DNA of 56,901 nucleotides from CAYRTD01 sp964426915 (GTDB lineage Bacteria > Bacteroidota > Bacteroidia > Bacteroidales > GCA-2748055), in assembly GCA_964426915.1 (NCBI GenBank), contig CAYRTD010000008.1, forward strand, positions 1 through 56,901, written 5' to 3'. The notes under the pieces were generated by a model. The model was not told the origin of the DNA, did no database searches, and saw only the letters and a list, made by a program, of their open reading frames with translations. Positions 15,831 through 25,404 of the stretch are shown here, piece after piece; positions within the stretch are counted from its first letter, which is position 1; each line of letters begins with the position of its first letter. The position numbers and the translations under genes are program-made.

Positions 15831-18800
15831 CTAATCCTCTTTAATATATCCCATTATTGCATTGGATACTGATCTGGGTTCTGGTGGAAGAGTGTAAACA
15901 TTCTCTTCGTAAGCCTTATTATAAGGGGAAATGTTTCTTTCCTTTCCATTTATCACAAGGGTGCTGCTTCCTCCGGGATCAAAACCCATAGCCTTGATAA
16001 TTCCCTGTTCTTTCAGGATAGAAGCCATATTATCATGTGTGGCTCCAACCGACTCTCTTATTCTTCCATTGACCGCCAGTAGAGAAAGGTTTCCCTGAAT
16101 GTCGATGCCGGCTGCAATTTTTGGTCCGCGCATATCAGTAAAATCCAGTCTGGCTGCTTGTGTTCGTATAGAATTTGGGTGTTTCCATCCTTCGATTTCC
16201 ATATTAAGACAATTTTCCCCTCGATCAAGTAACATTGGTCCAGCTTCTACCGCATGTCTGATCTCAGAAAATTCGTCTGAATATATCAAAAGTTCATCGC
16301 CGGTTTTTAGGTGATCCGGGAAACTTTCTTCACTAAAAGAAAGTGTAATACCTACCGGAATAATATTCACTTTTTCCTTAACTGAACCCCTGATTATATC
16401 TTTTACCTTATTTCCGGCCAGCCTTACTATCACTCTTCCTTTATTAAGTATTTGATCCTCATTATATAAAAGATCGTAAAAGCATAGCTCTCCTTCAGGC
16501 TTCTTAAGATTATAATTCTGGATACCTGTCAAAAACGTGTTATTTCCGGTAACAATTCTGAATCCGTTTTCTGCTGTTACTCTTTTTATATCAATCCGCC
16601 CGTCCTTAAAAAATATCAAAGCTGCCTTATTAAAAAGAGGAAGAGATAATATTTTTCCTTTTGAAATTATTAAACCAAGAGGAGACCCTATAAAAGATTC
16701 ACTAATGCCAAGTTTTCCAACAAGCTCAGCGTTAAGTATATATCCACCGTTCCATGCAATGGGAATATCCTTCTTTAGCTCATTAGCATATTTTCTTACA
16801 AATGAAGTAACTTTCCGGGGTCTGTTACTTACGGATTCCACAAGAAATTCCCATTTCTCTTTTTGCATATCAAGATTTGCCACTACGCCATTATAAGGAT
16901 GACCATCTTCATATACACCACTTATAAAACTATATTTTACCGGAGCTTGATTATTTTGCGCCTTGTTGATACTCAATTTTTCAATGACATGCTGCACAGG
17001 AGAGCTGTTTCTTTCTGCCTCTTTCCGTAATTCATCCAATAAAGCTCTTTCACCCATCTTTTCTTTGAGCTCTTTAAAAGCCCTGCTTCTGAGAACGCGA
17101 TCAAAATCCTTTGTCCTTTGCACCGGTACAGGATAAGAAATTACAGTTCTCAGGCCTGCAGGAGCGTACTGTATATATCCTGATTTCCAGGGAATGCCAA
17201 GCATCTTTGCCGCCAGTTCTGATCTTGCCTTCCCTATATGAAATCTGTCCAGATCAACAATATCTGTCATCAATATGGCATTTCTCCGGTTTGTTATTAA
17301 AAAACCATTTAAGTTTTTAATTTTTCTAAGGGTTTTTAAAGCTTTTTTACCTAATTGCTCAAAATGTATTCCAACGGTCCATTGTTCGGTAGGCACAAGT
17401 TTAATAAGCTCATATCTGTAAAGCAATTTTAATTCCTCATTTCTGCCATTTAAAATGTATTCCTCTGTCTCTTTAAGATTTAACTGATTTCCGAGATTCT
17501 TTTCCTGGGTAAACACATAGATTTTCGAGAGATTATGCCGGTTATCATGAAGTATTTTTGTGGTTAAAACTTCTTCAATTCCCATTTTCAGTCTTGACCT
17601 TAAGGGTTGTAAAACAAACAATTCGAGTTCATGCATCAGGTACTCACCAGGAAAATATGCTACAGGTAAATTTTCCTGTAATTTCTTTATTAATTCTTTC
17701 CTGTTATCAATCGACAGGTAAGTGCTTCCGGTAAGTTGCAAAAGGGCCAGGTTCCAATCTGTAAAAAAATGAGGGGTCTCTTTTACCCTGTTATTCACAG
17801 TTGGTTCAATTATTTCGAAATATAGAATATTAATAAGACCGGTCAACTCCTGCATCGTATAATCCTGATAAGGATAATAATAATTGTTTCGGTGCCGGTA
17901 TGACATGCTGTGATCATGCCTTAGTTTCAGATTTCCTTCACGGTAATTAAAGAGTTGTTCAATTGTATTAAAGAATTCCAGCCTTTTATAAAGAGGAACA
18001 TGCATTTCTTCAGGATCTTTCTTTAAAATCTCAAGAGCAAACTTAAAAATCCTGCCCTTGAACTCCATTTGTTCGATACGAAAATAACTGGGATCAATCA
18101 GAGATTTAAGATAGATCATAAAGGATAGTTTCCCATAACCAGCCAGATATTGCCGGTTTTCAGTATTTAATATAGCCCTGAGATTCTTATCATCGGGATG
18201 AAAACTATTTCTGTATTTCTGAACCGATTTAATTACAGTAAGTCTTTCTTCCTGTCCCTGATTCATTTGATAAGCCAATCGGAACAATATCTCCTGCAAA
18301 TTATTGTTCAACGCTTCGAGAGAAAACCGCCTTAATACGGCTTTCCGATTATGATTTATTTCTTCAGTAAATTTATGAGGAAATAAAACCCTTTCTATAA
18401 TTGCATTAGCCGACTTTTTTTTGATGCTTTTCCCATCATATTCAATTACTTTCAGCCTGTTTATCTCTTCAAGATGATAACCGATTACTTCTTCGTATAC
18501 ATTCCTTGGAGAATATTTTCGCACAAAAATAGGAGTTCCGCAGGCAGTAGATTCAATTATGGGTAACCCTCTCCCTTCTGTTTTACTGGGAAGTAAAACC
18601 AATGAAGCTATGTTATATAACTCAGGTATCCCCGCCGGAGACTGAAAGCGTTGTTTAAAGTTCCCCTTATCCATTTCACTAAACAGAAAAGCAAGGAAAA
18701 TTTTCTCCCTTAATATTTCGTCTGTACTCTCTAGCAACTTTTGAAAACGTTTAATTATTTTTACGAAATACAAATAATGCCCTGCAGCTACAGGACCAGT

Positions 18801-20012
18801 AACAAGTAATGTGATCTTTAAATTTTTCGTTTTTCTAAGGCGCTCTCTGAAACCCTTATTTTCCAATATTTTCAATAAAAGACCAAAACCTGTCTCAATT
18901 CTTTTTCGGGAAATTATACGTGTGGGTTGTAGAAAAATAATGTTTTCCGCAACAAACTTGTTTAAAGCTCTGGTTCTGTTTCCAATAAGTATCGGCATGG
19001 AATTTATCGGATCAACAAGATGTGAGTTAATCACATCTTCAACAGAATACACGATAAGCTGTTCTGAATAACGGCTAAGTATTTTCTCCAACTGAAAAAA
19101 TGCATTTATTTTCTTTCTTTTATCTATATTATGATAAATATCCGTATCGACAGCGGTGCCTATTTCCATAATACCGGCCGGATTCATTCCTTTTTTACGA
19201 ATCAGATAATCAGATTGCCTGCGATTTATATTTACATGGATCCATACCGGAGATTCCCATGGAAACAGTAGTTCTATAATACTAAAAAACTCACCCAGAT
19301 GAGAATTCGAAAAGAAAAAATCCCGAGGGCCTTTCTTACTGTTTTTCCCTGCAAGGAAACCTTTACGGCTTCCTCCTTCCCAGTAAAAATCATGATTTAT
19401 ATTTATAACAGGGAGACCAAAATACTCGGATAATAATACACAGGCAAGTGTCAAAGATACATTACCAGGATTTGAAGCAACATTAACCAGGTAAAGAAGT
19501 TTAATATTCTTCTCCAGGAAATAATCTCCGAGCTTTTCTATAATATAAAGACTTTCTTCCCAAAAAGCAGTTATCAAAGCATTGTACTCTGAACTACCCC
19601 TTTCAAGACGGGTAAAATAAAATTTGTCATATAATTTCCAGTCATCAAATCCCTGAAGCTCTTCAATTTCGTATTTTATTGCAAAATCCGGAATAAGCTT
19701 TTCTGCCTCGGGCTTAAATATTCCGGTAATAAAATGAATATCTGCCCCGGGAATGTTTCTTTTTATCAGCTCAGCGTATTTCTGTATCTCCACACTTACA
19801 CCATCAATGGAATAATGAAAGGTTAAAAAGGCAACGCCATGGTCTTCTAAATCATTCAGATATTCATGCAAATTGTCCTCTTTTTTAAATGAATGCGGAC
19901 CGGTATTTCTTTCCTTTATCCTGTCAAGAAAAAGACCCAGGTCAAACCATGTCCTGATTTTCTCAGACCTTAATTCATGTAAAACATCTTTTATGAATAA
20001 TTTATCCTTCAT
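15831..20012 (-). CDS. glycosyltransferase/phosphodiester-glycosidase (NAGPA-like) fusion
   Basis: A 1393-residue protein without a signal peptide. Residues about 45-560 form a GT-B glycosyltransferase: FLTFHYSIDGVSVEIQKYA, then FLQPTRIISRKRIETG, then LLPSKTEGRGLPIIESTACGTPIF with E-x7-E. A middle region of about 400 residues is helical and not recognised. The last about 350 residues match the NAGPA (phosphodiester glycosidase, PF09992) domain: IPIAWNGGYI, RTQAARLDF, GFDPGGSSTLVING and SNAIMGYI. NAGPA domains cleave sugar-phosphodiesters such as GlcNAc-1-phospho-6-mannose or act on exposed glycosides, so a transferase and a hydrolase sit in one chain. It is followed immediately by hemW. The lack of an export signal is odd for a NAGPA domain. 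Confidence 0.8.
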   Translation of the reverse strand: MKDKLFIKDVLHELRSEKIRTWFDLGLFLDRIKERNTGPHSFKKEDNLHEYLNDLEDHGVAFLTFHYSIDGVSVEIQKYAELIKRNIPGADIHFITGIFKPEAEKLIPDFAIKYEIEELQGFDDWKLYDKFYFTRLERGSSEYNALITAFWEESLYIIEKLGDYFLEKNIKLLYLVNVASNPGNVSLTLACVLLSEYFGLPVININHDFYWEGGSRKGFLAGKNSKKGPRDFFFSNSHLGEFFSIIELLFPWESPVWIHVNINRRQSDYLIRKKGMNPAGIMEIGTAVDTDIYHNIDKRKKINAFFQLEKILSRYSEQLIVYSVEDVINSHLVDPINSMPILIGNRTRALNKFVAENIIFLQPTRIISRKRIETGFGLLLKILENKGFRERLRKTKNLKITLLVTGPVAAGHYLYFVKIIKRFQKLLESTDEILREKIFLAFLFSEMDKGNFKQRFQSPAGIPELYNIASLVLLPSKTEGRGLPIIESTACGTPIFVRKYSPRNVYEEVIGYHLEEINRLKVIEYDGKSIKKKSANAIIERVLFPHKFTEEINHNRKAVLRRFSLEALNNNLQEILFRLAYQMNQGQEERLTVIKSVQKYRNSFHPDDKNLRAILNTENRQYLAGYGKLSFMIYLKSLIDPSYFRIEQMEFKGRIFKFALEILKKDPEEMHVPLYKRLEFFNTIEQLFNYREGNLKLRHDHSMSYRHRNNYYYPYQDYTMQELTGLINILYFEIIEPTVNNRVKETPHFFTDWNLALLQLTGSTYLSIDNRKELIKKLQENLPVAYFPGEYLMHELELFVLQPLRSRLKMGIEEVLTTKILHDNRHNLSKIYVFTQEKNLGNQLNLKETEEYILNGRNEELKLLYRYELIKLVPTEQWTVGIHFEQLGKKALKTLRKIKNLNGFLITNRRNAILMTDIVDLDRFHIGKARSELAAKMLGIPWKSGYIQYAPAGLRTVISYPVPVQRTKDFDRVLRSRAFKELKEKMGERALLDELRKEAERNSSPVQHVIEKLSINKAQNNQAPVKYSFISGVYEDGHPYNGVVANLDMQKEKWEFLVESVSNRPRKVTSFVRKYANELKKDIPIAWNGGYILNAELVGKLGISESFIGSPLGLIISKGKILSLPLFNKAALIFFKDGRIDIKRVTAENGFRIVTGNNTFLTGIQNYNLKKPEGELCFYDLLYNEDQILNKGRVIVRLAGNKVKDIIRGSVKEKVNIIPVGITLSFSEESFPDHLKTGDELLIYSDEFSEIRHAVEAGPMLLDRGENCLNMEIEGWKHPNSIRTQAARLDFTDMRGPKIAAGIDIQGNLSLLAVNGRIRESVGATHDNMASILKEQGIIKAMGFDPGGSSTLVINGKERNISPYNKAYEENVYTLPPEPRSVSNAIMGYIKED

Positions 20013-20083
20013 AAAACCTTGTTAATTCAGGAATCTGTTTAAATTTAGCAGTGTTTTCAAAAGAATAATAAAACTACAATTTT

Positions 20084-20458
20084 ATGCTGTTATTCAAGTT
20101 TTTAAGAATCTATTATAAAAGTATACTCTATATTATTTTTGTATTTATAATAAGTATATATCCTTTTCAAAGCGATCAGGAACGTGGCTTTTTTAATTTT
20201 CCTCACTTCGATAAAGTTATACATTTCTTTCTGTACGGTATTCTGGCATTCCTGATTTTTATTGAAAAACCCGGAAAACTAAATCTAAAAGATTATTCAG
20301 TTATCGTATTGATTTGTTTGATACTGGGCGGAGTTATTGAATTAATTCAGATTACTCAACCCCGTAGAACGGGAGATTTTTACGATCTCCTGGCTAATTT
20401 TTCAGGAAGTTTGTTTGCAATTCCTTTTTATGCTTTATATCAGAAGCTTAAAGAATAA
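20084..20458 (+). CDS. VanZ-family membrane protein
   Basis: A 124-residue protein with four predicted membrane segments and the VanZ-like marks DKVIHFFLYGILAF and GGVIELIQITQPRRTGDFYDLLANFSG. VanZ-like proteins are small inner-membrane proteins of poorly known role; the namesake gives low-level teicoplanin resistance. The gene is convergent with the Rrf2 gene, overlapping by 11 bp at the ends, and divergent from the large glycosyltransferase. Confidence 0.85.
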   Translation: MLLFKFLRIYYKSILYIIFVFIISIYPFQSDQERGFFNFPHFDKVIHFFLYGILAFLIFIEKPGKLNLKDYSVIVLICLILGGVIELIQITQPRRTGDFYDLLANFSGSLFAIPFYALYQKLKE

Positions 20459-20882
20459 TTCTGCTTAAATTTTTCTGTGCGTCATTTGCCACTTCTTCAA
20501 TGGTAGTGGCCTGGAAAATGTCCTTCATTTCATCTCTAAGTTTTGCATACCTTGAATGCAAGGCACAGGGGTGTTCCTGTTCTGCACAATATTTAATGCC
20601 TATAGCACAACGGTGGAAATTATCTTGTCCGTCTACAATATCCACAACATCCATCAGTAAAATTTCGTCAGCGGGTCTTCCCAGTCCAAATCCTCCCCTG
20701 GGACCTTTTGTTGAACTCAATAATTTGTGCTTTGCAAGACTCTGAAGAATCTTACCTAAAAAAGGGGTGGGTATATCGAGCTCCGCAGAAATTTTTTTAA
20801 TTCCTATCCTTTCATTCTGTTTCGTATTGATCGCTAAAAAAATAACTGCCCGTAGCGCATATTTACTTGTATTGGATAACAT
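20448..20882 (-). CDS. Rrf2-family transcription regulator with Fe-S-type cysteines
   Basis: A 144-residue winged-helix regulator. It begins MLSNTSKYALRAVIFLA, has the recognition region GIKKISAELDIPTPFLGKILQ and the wing STKGPRGGFGL, then three cysteines in HRCAIGIKYCAEQEHPCAL, the positions that hold an Fe-S cluster in IscR/NsrR-type members. It is expected to sense Fe-S status, NO or redox state. It follows rpiB by 10 bp, so they form one unit. The target genes are not evident. Confidence 0.88.
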   Translation of the reverse strand: MLSNTSKYALRAVIFLAINTKQNERIGIKKISAELDIPTPFLGKILQSLAKHKLLSSTKGPRGGFGLGRPADEILLMDVVDIVDGQDNFHRCAIGIKYCAEQEHPCALHSRYAKLRDEMKDIFQATTIEEVANDAQKNLSRIIL

Positions 20883-20892
20883 TTGCTTCTAT

Positions 20893-21333
20893 TTATTTAC
20901 AGGGAATTTTATTAATTCTTTCTTTATGACGTCCTCCATCAAAGTCCGTATTCAGGAAAATATCCAGCATTTTGTATGCAAGATCTTCATCAATGAAACG
21001 CGCAGGAAGAGCACAAATATTAGCATTATTATGCGCTCTGGCCAATCTGGCTATTTCCTTATCCCAGCAAATAGCTGAACGAATTCCCTGGTGCTTGTTG
21101 GTTGTCATGTTTATACCGTTAGCACTCCCACACAAAGATATGCCGTACTCAAAATTACCATTTTCAATTTCAGAGGCAAGCTGGTGCCCAAAATCAGGAT
21201 AATCAACGGAATCTGCACTAACAGTTCCAATATCTTTTACCTGTAATCCTTTGTCTAATAGGTGTTTTTTCACTTTCTCCTTGAGTTCATAACCCGCATG
21301 GTCGGAAGCTAATATGATTCTGTCTGTTATCAT
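20893..21333 (-). CDS. rpiB: ribose-5-phosphate isomerase B
   Basis: A 146-residue RpiB/LacAB-family sugar-phosphate isomerase interconverting ribose 5-phosphate and ribulose 5-phosphate in the pentose phosphate pathway. Marks are IILASDHAGYELK at the N-terminus, the DIGTVSADSVDYPDFG loop, the catalytic-cysteine region GISLCGSANGINMT (the usual CGTGxG reads CGSANG), and the anion-binding ARAHNNANICALPAR. Full length for the family. Co-transcribed with the downstream Rrf2 gene. Confidence 0.93.
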   Translation of the reverse strand: MITDRIILASDHAGYELKEKVKKHLLDKGLQVKDIGTVSADSVDYPDFGHQLASEIENGNFEYGISLCGSANGINMTTNKHQGIRSAICWDKEIARLARAHNNANICALPARFIDEDLAYKMLDIFLNTDFDGGRHKERINKIPCK

Positions 21334-21801
21334 TTTATATATATTAGTCTGTCAATAAAGCCGAAATATAATACAATAATTTAATACCCGAAAGTACGAA
21401 TTTTTTGTGCAATTATTGTTAATTAACTGTTGAGTATTTATCAATATCTATCAGCAAAAAAATCTTGTTAAAAAGCAAAACAGATCTTATTAATAAATCA
21501 GATGATATACACAAAACTTTTTTTGTTTTTGTATCTCTATAAATTAAACAATATTTTAACATTAAATGAGTAATAAATATAAATATACTTTTAAAGTACA
21601 AGTGAAACTAACAACATGTTAATAAATATGCATTTTAATGATTTTCAACAGAGAACATAATTAATATCTGTTAATTTTGTGTTGTTAATTTATAGATGTT
21701 TAAATAAGCAAATACTTAAAGGGAAAATTAATAACAAAATTAACAGGATAACATTATCATCATAACTATTTAAATTTAAAATATAATAATATAATATAAG
21801 A
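21334..21801 (+). other. AT-rich intergenic region upstream of nadA
   Basis: A 468-bp very AT-rich gap between divergent rpiB and nadA with no supportable gene. At 21346-21370 AGTCTGTCAATAAAGCCGAAATA is an isolated end of the MITE-like repeat family. TAATTTTG at 21672-21679 fits the -7 consensus TAnnTTTG but lacks a clear -33 partner and is 122 bp from the nadA start. Confidence 0.5.
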
Positions 21802-22788
21802 ATGAATATTGTTGATAAAGGATATGTGGATGTTGAAGTGAACGAAAACATAAACATTGAAGCTGAAATAAATAAATTACGAAAAGAGAAAAATGCCGTA
21901 ATTTTTGCACATTATTACCAGGAACCTGAAATACAGGATATAGCAGATGTAATTGGGGATAGCCTTGTACTTGCGCAAAAAGCTGCAAAAACAAATGCCG
22001 ATATAATCGTCCTGGCTGGTGTTCATTTTATGGCTGAAACAGCTAAAATATTATCTCCTGAAAAGAAGGTTTTAATACCTGATTTAAATGCAGGATGTTC
22101 ATTAGCTGAGTCGGCACCTGCTGATGATTTCAGAAAATTTTTAAAGAAGTATCCTGATCATACCGTAATTTCATATGTAAATACCACTGCAGAAATAAAG
22201 GCTATGACCGATATTATTTGCACTTCAACAAATGCTCTGCCGATTGTTAATAGTTTACCGAAGGATGAAAAAATTATTTTCGCTCCCGACAGGAATCTTG
22301 GAAATTATATCAAAAGCATGACAGGCAGAGAGAATATGATTATATGGGATGGTGCCTGTCATGTTCATGAGGAGTTTTCCCTGGAAAGAATCCTTGAACT
22401 GAAAAGGATAAACAGAGATGCTAAGCTTATTGCTCATCCCGAATGTGAGAAACCTGTTCTTATTGTAGCGGATCATGTGGGTTCCACATCTTCTTTGCTT
22501 AACTTTACCAAAACTGATGAAGGACATAAGTATATTGTAGCAACTGAATCTGGTATACTGCATCAAATGAAAAAAGACAGTCCTGATAAAATTTTCATCC
22601 CTGCACCGCCCAAAGATTCAACCTGTGCCTGCAATGACTGTAAGTTTATGAAAATGATTACATTAAAAAAGTTATACAATACATTAAAGTATGAATTACC
22701 TGAGGTACATGTAGATGAAGAGATACGAAAAAAAGCAAAAGGTTCTATTACTCGTATGCTTGAAATATCAGAAAGACTAGGTATGTAA
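21802..22788 (+). CDS. nadA: quinolinate synthase A
   Basis: A 328-residue NadA that condenses iminoaspartate with dihydroxyacetone phosphate to quinolinate for NAD synthesis, using a [4Fe-4S] cluster. Signatures: VIFAHYYQEPEIQDIADVIGDS, DLNAGCSLAES with the first cluster cysteine, TNALPIV, WDGACHVHEEF, HPECEKPV, and the C-terminal CACNDCKFMKMITL. Complete for the family. No nadB or nadC is adjacent. The next gene starts directly after the stop codon. Confidence 0.96.
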   Translation: MNIVDKGYVDVEVNENINIEAEINKLRKEKNAVIFAHYYQEPEIQDIADVIGDSLVLAQKAAKTNADIIVLAGVHFMAETAKILSPEKKVLIPDLNAGCSLAESAPADDFRKFLKKYPDHTVISYVNTTAEIKAMTDIICTSTNALPIVNSLPKDEKIIFAPDRNLGNYIKSMTGRENMIIWDGACHVHEEFSLERILELKRINRDAKLIAHPECEKPVLIVADHVGSTSSLLNFTKTDEGHKYIVATESGILHQMKKDSPDKIFIPAPPKDSTCACNDCKFMKMITLKKLYNTLKYELPEVHVDEEIRKKAKGSITRMLEISERLGM

Positions 22789-24342
22789 ATGAAAAGAATT
22801 GTTAACATATTTATTTTATTCTCTTTTATTTTCTTTAACCTGTACTCACAGGAAAAAGAGGATGGATATACAGAGTTTTTTTATCCCAATGGCCAGGTAT
22901 CTAGTGAAGGGATCTTGAAAGACGGAAAACCTGACGGTTACTGGAAAACATATTACACAACCGGTATTTTAAAATCAGAGGGTCTTAGGACCAATTTTTT
23001 TCTTGACAGCACCTGGACCTTCTATAATCCATCCGGAGAGGTTATTCAACGGATAAACTATAAATACGGGAAGAAAAATGGCTATAGCTATACCTATTCC
23101 TATAAAAATTCGCCAGATGGTACATTAATAAGTAAAGAATTATTTGTAAATGATAAGAAAGAAGGAACAGCGCACTATTTTTATGAAAACGGAAAGCTTA
23201 GGGAAGAAGTTCATTACAGTGATAATAAAAAAGAGGGGAGGGCAAAGCTTTATAATAAGGATGGTGTACTTGAAGCTATTTTGGATTATAGAAATGATTA
23301 TCTTGTAAGCAGAGAGAGAGTAAACAGAACTGATGAGGGGGGACAAAAGCAGGGAAGCTGGAAAATATTTTACAACGATGGGAAATTGCATAAAGAAATG
23401 TTTTATAAGGACAATGAACTGGATGGTTTATATAAGGAATATAGCAGGAATGGAAATATTGCACTTATATTAAAGTACAGAGATGGTAAGATAGTTGAAG
23501 ATGAAGAGGACGTACTGACGCAGGAGGAACTTGAGGTTAAAAGAGAATTCAATGAGAATGGAAAACTGATTTTCCAGGGAAGTTATAAACAAAACAAAGC
23601 GGTAGGTATTCACAGATTTTATGATAATGAAGGCAATGTGATCAATGCAATAATTTACAATGAGGACGGAAATAAGGCTTCTGAAGGAATTGTTGATGAA
23701 ACCGGAAGTCGGGAAGGAAATTGGGTTGATTATTATTTTAGCGGCGAGGTTAGGGCAAAAGGAAATTATTTGAATAATAAACGTACCGGGAGATGGGAAT
23801 TTTATTATAAGAGCGGAAACAGGGAACAAGCCGGGAATTATATAAGGGGACTACCGGAGGGATCATGGAACTGGTATTATGAGAATGGAAACATACTCAG
23901 AGAGGAAAGCTATTTTAATGGAAGGGAAGATGGCGAATATAAAGAATATGACGTTGGTGGAAATATTATTACACAGGGTAATTATATGGATGGGGAAAAG
24001 GAAGGAGAGTGGTTTTATCAGGTAGGAGATAATATAGAAGAGGGTAATTATCAGACAGGACTAAAAACAGGGATATGGCACTCCTATTATCCGGATAAAG
24101 TGCTTAAATTTGAAGGTGAGTATGTACAGGGTCTGGCCAATGGAAGACATCGGTTTTATTATCCTGATGGTAAGCTGAAAGAAGAAAGGTATTACGAGAT
24201 GGGCATAAGGGAAAGAAACTGGAAAAAATTTGATTCTTTTGGTCAGCTTGAGATGACAATTACCTATCAGAATAATATTGAATACAGAATTAATGGTCAG
24301 AAAATAAATCTTCCTAAAAGTTCGATCACAGTTATTAAATGA
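22789..24342 (+). CDS. secreted YwqK/MORN-2 repeat protein
   Basis: A 517-residue protein with a signal peptide (IFILFSFIFFNLYSQ) and about 18 tandem units of roughly 22 residues of the MORN_2/YwqK type, such as YPNGQVSSEGILKDGKPDGYW and YYENGNILREESYFNGREDGEY-like phrases (shortened). These form extended beta-meander sheets. The family name in databases (toxin-antitoxin system YwqK family antitoxin) is not supported by any toxin gene here. The start abuts the nadA stop, and the 3' end overlaps ruvB by 4 bp (ATGA). Probably an exported structural or binding protein. Confidence 0.85.
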   Translation: MKRIVNIFILFSFIFFNLYSQEKEDGYTEFFYPNGQVSSEGILKDGKPDGYWKTYYTTGILKSEGLRTNFFLDSTWTFYNPSGEVIQRINYKYGKKNGYSYTYSYKNSPDGTLISKELFVNDKKEGTAHYFYENGKLREEVHYSDNKKEGRAKLYNKDGVLEAILDYRNDYLVSRERVNRTDEGGQKQGSWKIFYNDGKLHKEMFYKDNELDGLYKEYSRNGNIALILKYRDGKIVEDEEDVLTQEELEVKREFNENGKLIFQGSYKQNKAVGIHRFYDNEGNVINAIIYNEDGNKASEGIVDETGSREGNWVDYYFSGEVRAKGNYLNNKRTGRWEFYYKSGNREQAGNYIRGLPEGSWNWYYENGNILREESYFNGREDGEYKEYDVGGNIITQGNYMDGEKEGEWFYQVGDNIEEGNYQTGLKTGIWHSYYPDKVLKFEGEYVQGLANGRHRFYYPDGKLKEERYYEMGIRERNWKKFDSFGQLEMTITYQNNIEYRINGQKINLPKSSITVIK

Positions 24343-25370
24343 TTTATATGGCTGAAGAAAATTTTGATATAAAAAATCAAAATATTACGGAAAAAGATAA
24401 AGATCTGGATATTAAACTACGTCCATTGATTTTTAGTGATTTTTCAGGGCAAAAAAAAATTATTGAGAATTTAAGAGTTTTTGTCAAAGCTGCCAAACAA
24501 AGAAATGAAGCACTCGATCATGTTTTACTCCATGGCCCTCCGGGTCTTGGAAAAACTACACTGGCAAATATAATAGCAAACGAGCTAAACGTAAATATTA
24601 AGGTAACCTCAGGACCAGTTCTCGATAAACCCGGAGATCTTGCCGGATTACTTACGGGACTTGAAGAGTTTGATGTATTGTTTATTGATGAGATCCACAG
24701 ATTATCACCTATTGTTGAAGAATATCTGTATTCCGCTATGGAAGACTATTCAATTGATATAATGATAGATAAAGGACCAAGCGCCAGATCAGTTCAATTG
24801 GAGCTTAATCCATTTACCCTGATAGGTGCTACGACCCGGTCGGGCCTGCTAACGAGTCCTTTAAGGGCCAGATTCAGTATTAATTCACTACTGGAATATT
24901 ACGATCATGATATTCTGACGAAGATCATTAAAAGATCTTCCGGAATTTTAAATATTCAGATCCACAATGATGCGGCAAGTGAAATTTCCAGCAGGAGCAG
25001 AGGTACACCACGTATTGCTAATGCTCTTTTAAGAAGGGTAAGGGATTTTGCCCAGGTGAAAGGGGATGGTATTATAGATCTTAAAATCACCAGATTTGCC
25101 CTGGAAGCCTTGAATATAGACAAAGCAGGACTGGATGAAATGGATAATAAAATATTGAGAACGATCATAGAAAAATTTCAGGGTGGACCCGTTGGACTTA
25201 CTACTATTTCTACTGCGGTATCGGAAGATGCGGGTACCATTGAAGAGGTTTATGAGCCTTTTCTGATAAAAGAAGGATTCATGAAAAGAACACCGCGCGG
25301 AAGGGAAGTGACAGAAAATGCATATCGTCACCTGGGGATTCTAAAGAATAATCAAAACGCGTTGTTTTAA
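24339..25370 (+). CDS. ruvB: Holliday junction branch-migration helicase RuvB
   Basis: A 343-residue AAA+ motor that drives branch migration with RuvA. Marks: LRPLIFSDFSGQKKIIENL, Walker A GPPGLGKTT, Walker B VLFIDEIHRL, sensor 1 LIGATTRSG, and the arginine-rich C-terminal winged helix (GFMKRTPRGREVTENAYRHL). Full length. The start overlaps the preceding gene (ATG at 24339; an alternative ATG lies at 24348). An isolated repeat end (AGTGCCCGTCAATAAAGT) begins at 25373, three bases after the stop. Confidence 0.97.
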   Translation: MIYMAEENFDIKNQNITEKDKDLDIKLRPLIFSDFSGQKKIIENLRVFVKAAKQRNEALDHVLLHGPPGLGKTTLANIIANELNVNIKVTSGPVLDKPGDLAGLLTGLEEFDVLFIDEIHRLSPIVEEYLYSAMEDYSIDIMIDKGPSARSVQLELNPFTLIGATTRSGLLTSPLRARFSINSLLEYYDHDILTKIIKRSSGILNIQIHNDAASEISSRSRGTPRIANALLRRVRDFAQVKGDGIIDLKITRFALEALNIDKAGLDEMDNKILRTIIEKFQGGPVGLTTISTAVSEDAGTIEEVYEPFLIKEGFMKRTPRGREVTENAYRHLGILKNNQNALF

Positions 25371-25404
25371 ATAGTGCCCGTCAATAAAGTAATATATCTG
25401 AAGA

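Noticed and set aside
22789..24342. Toxin-antitoxin system
   Set aside because: The YwqK-type name alone suggests it; the protein is exported and no toxin gene is adjacent.
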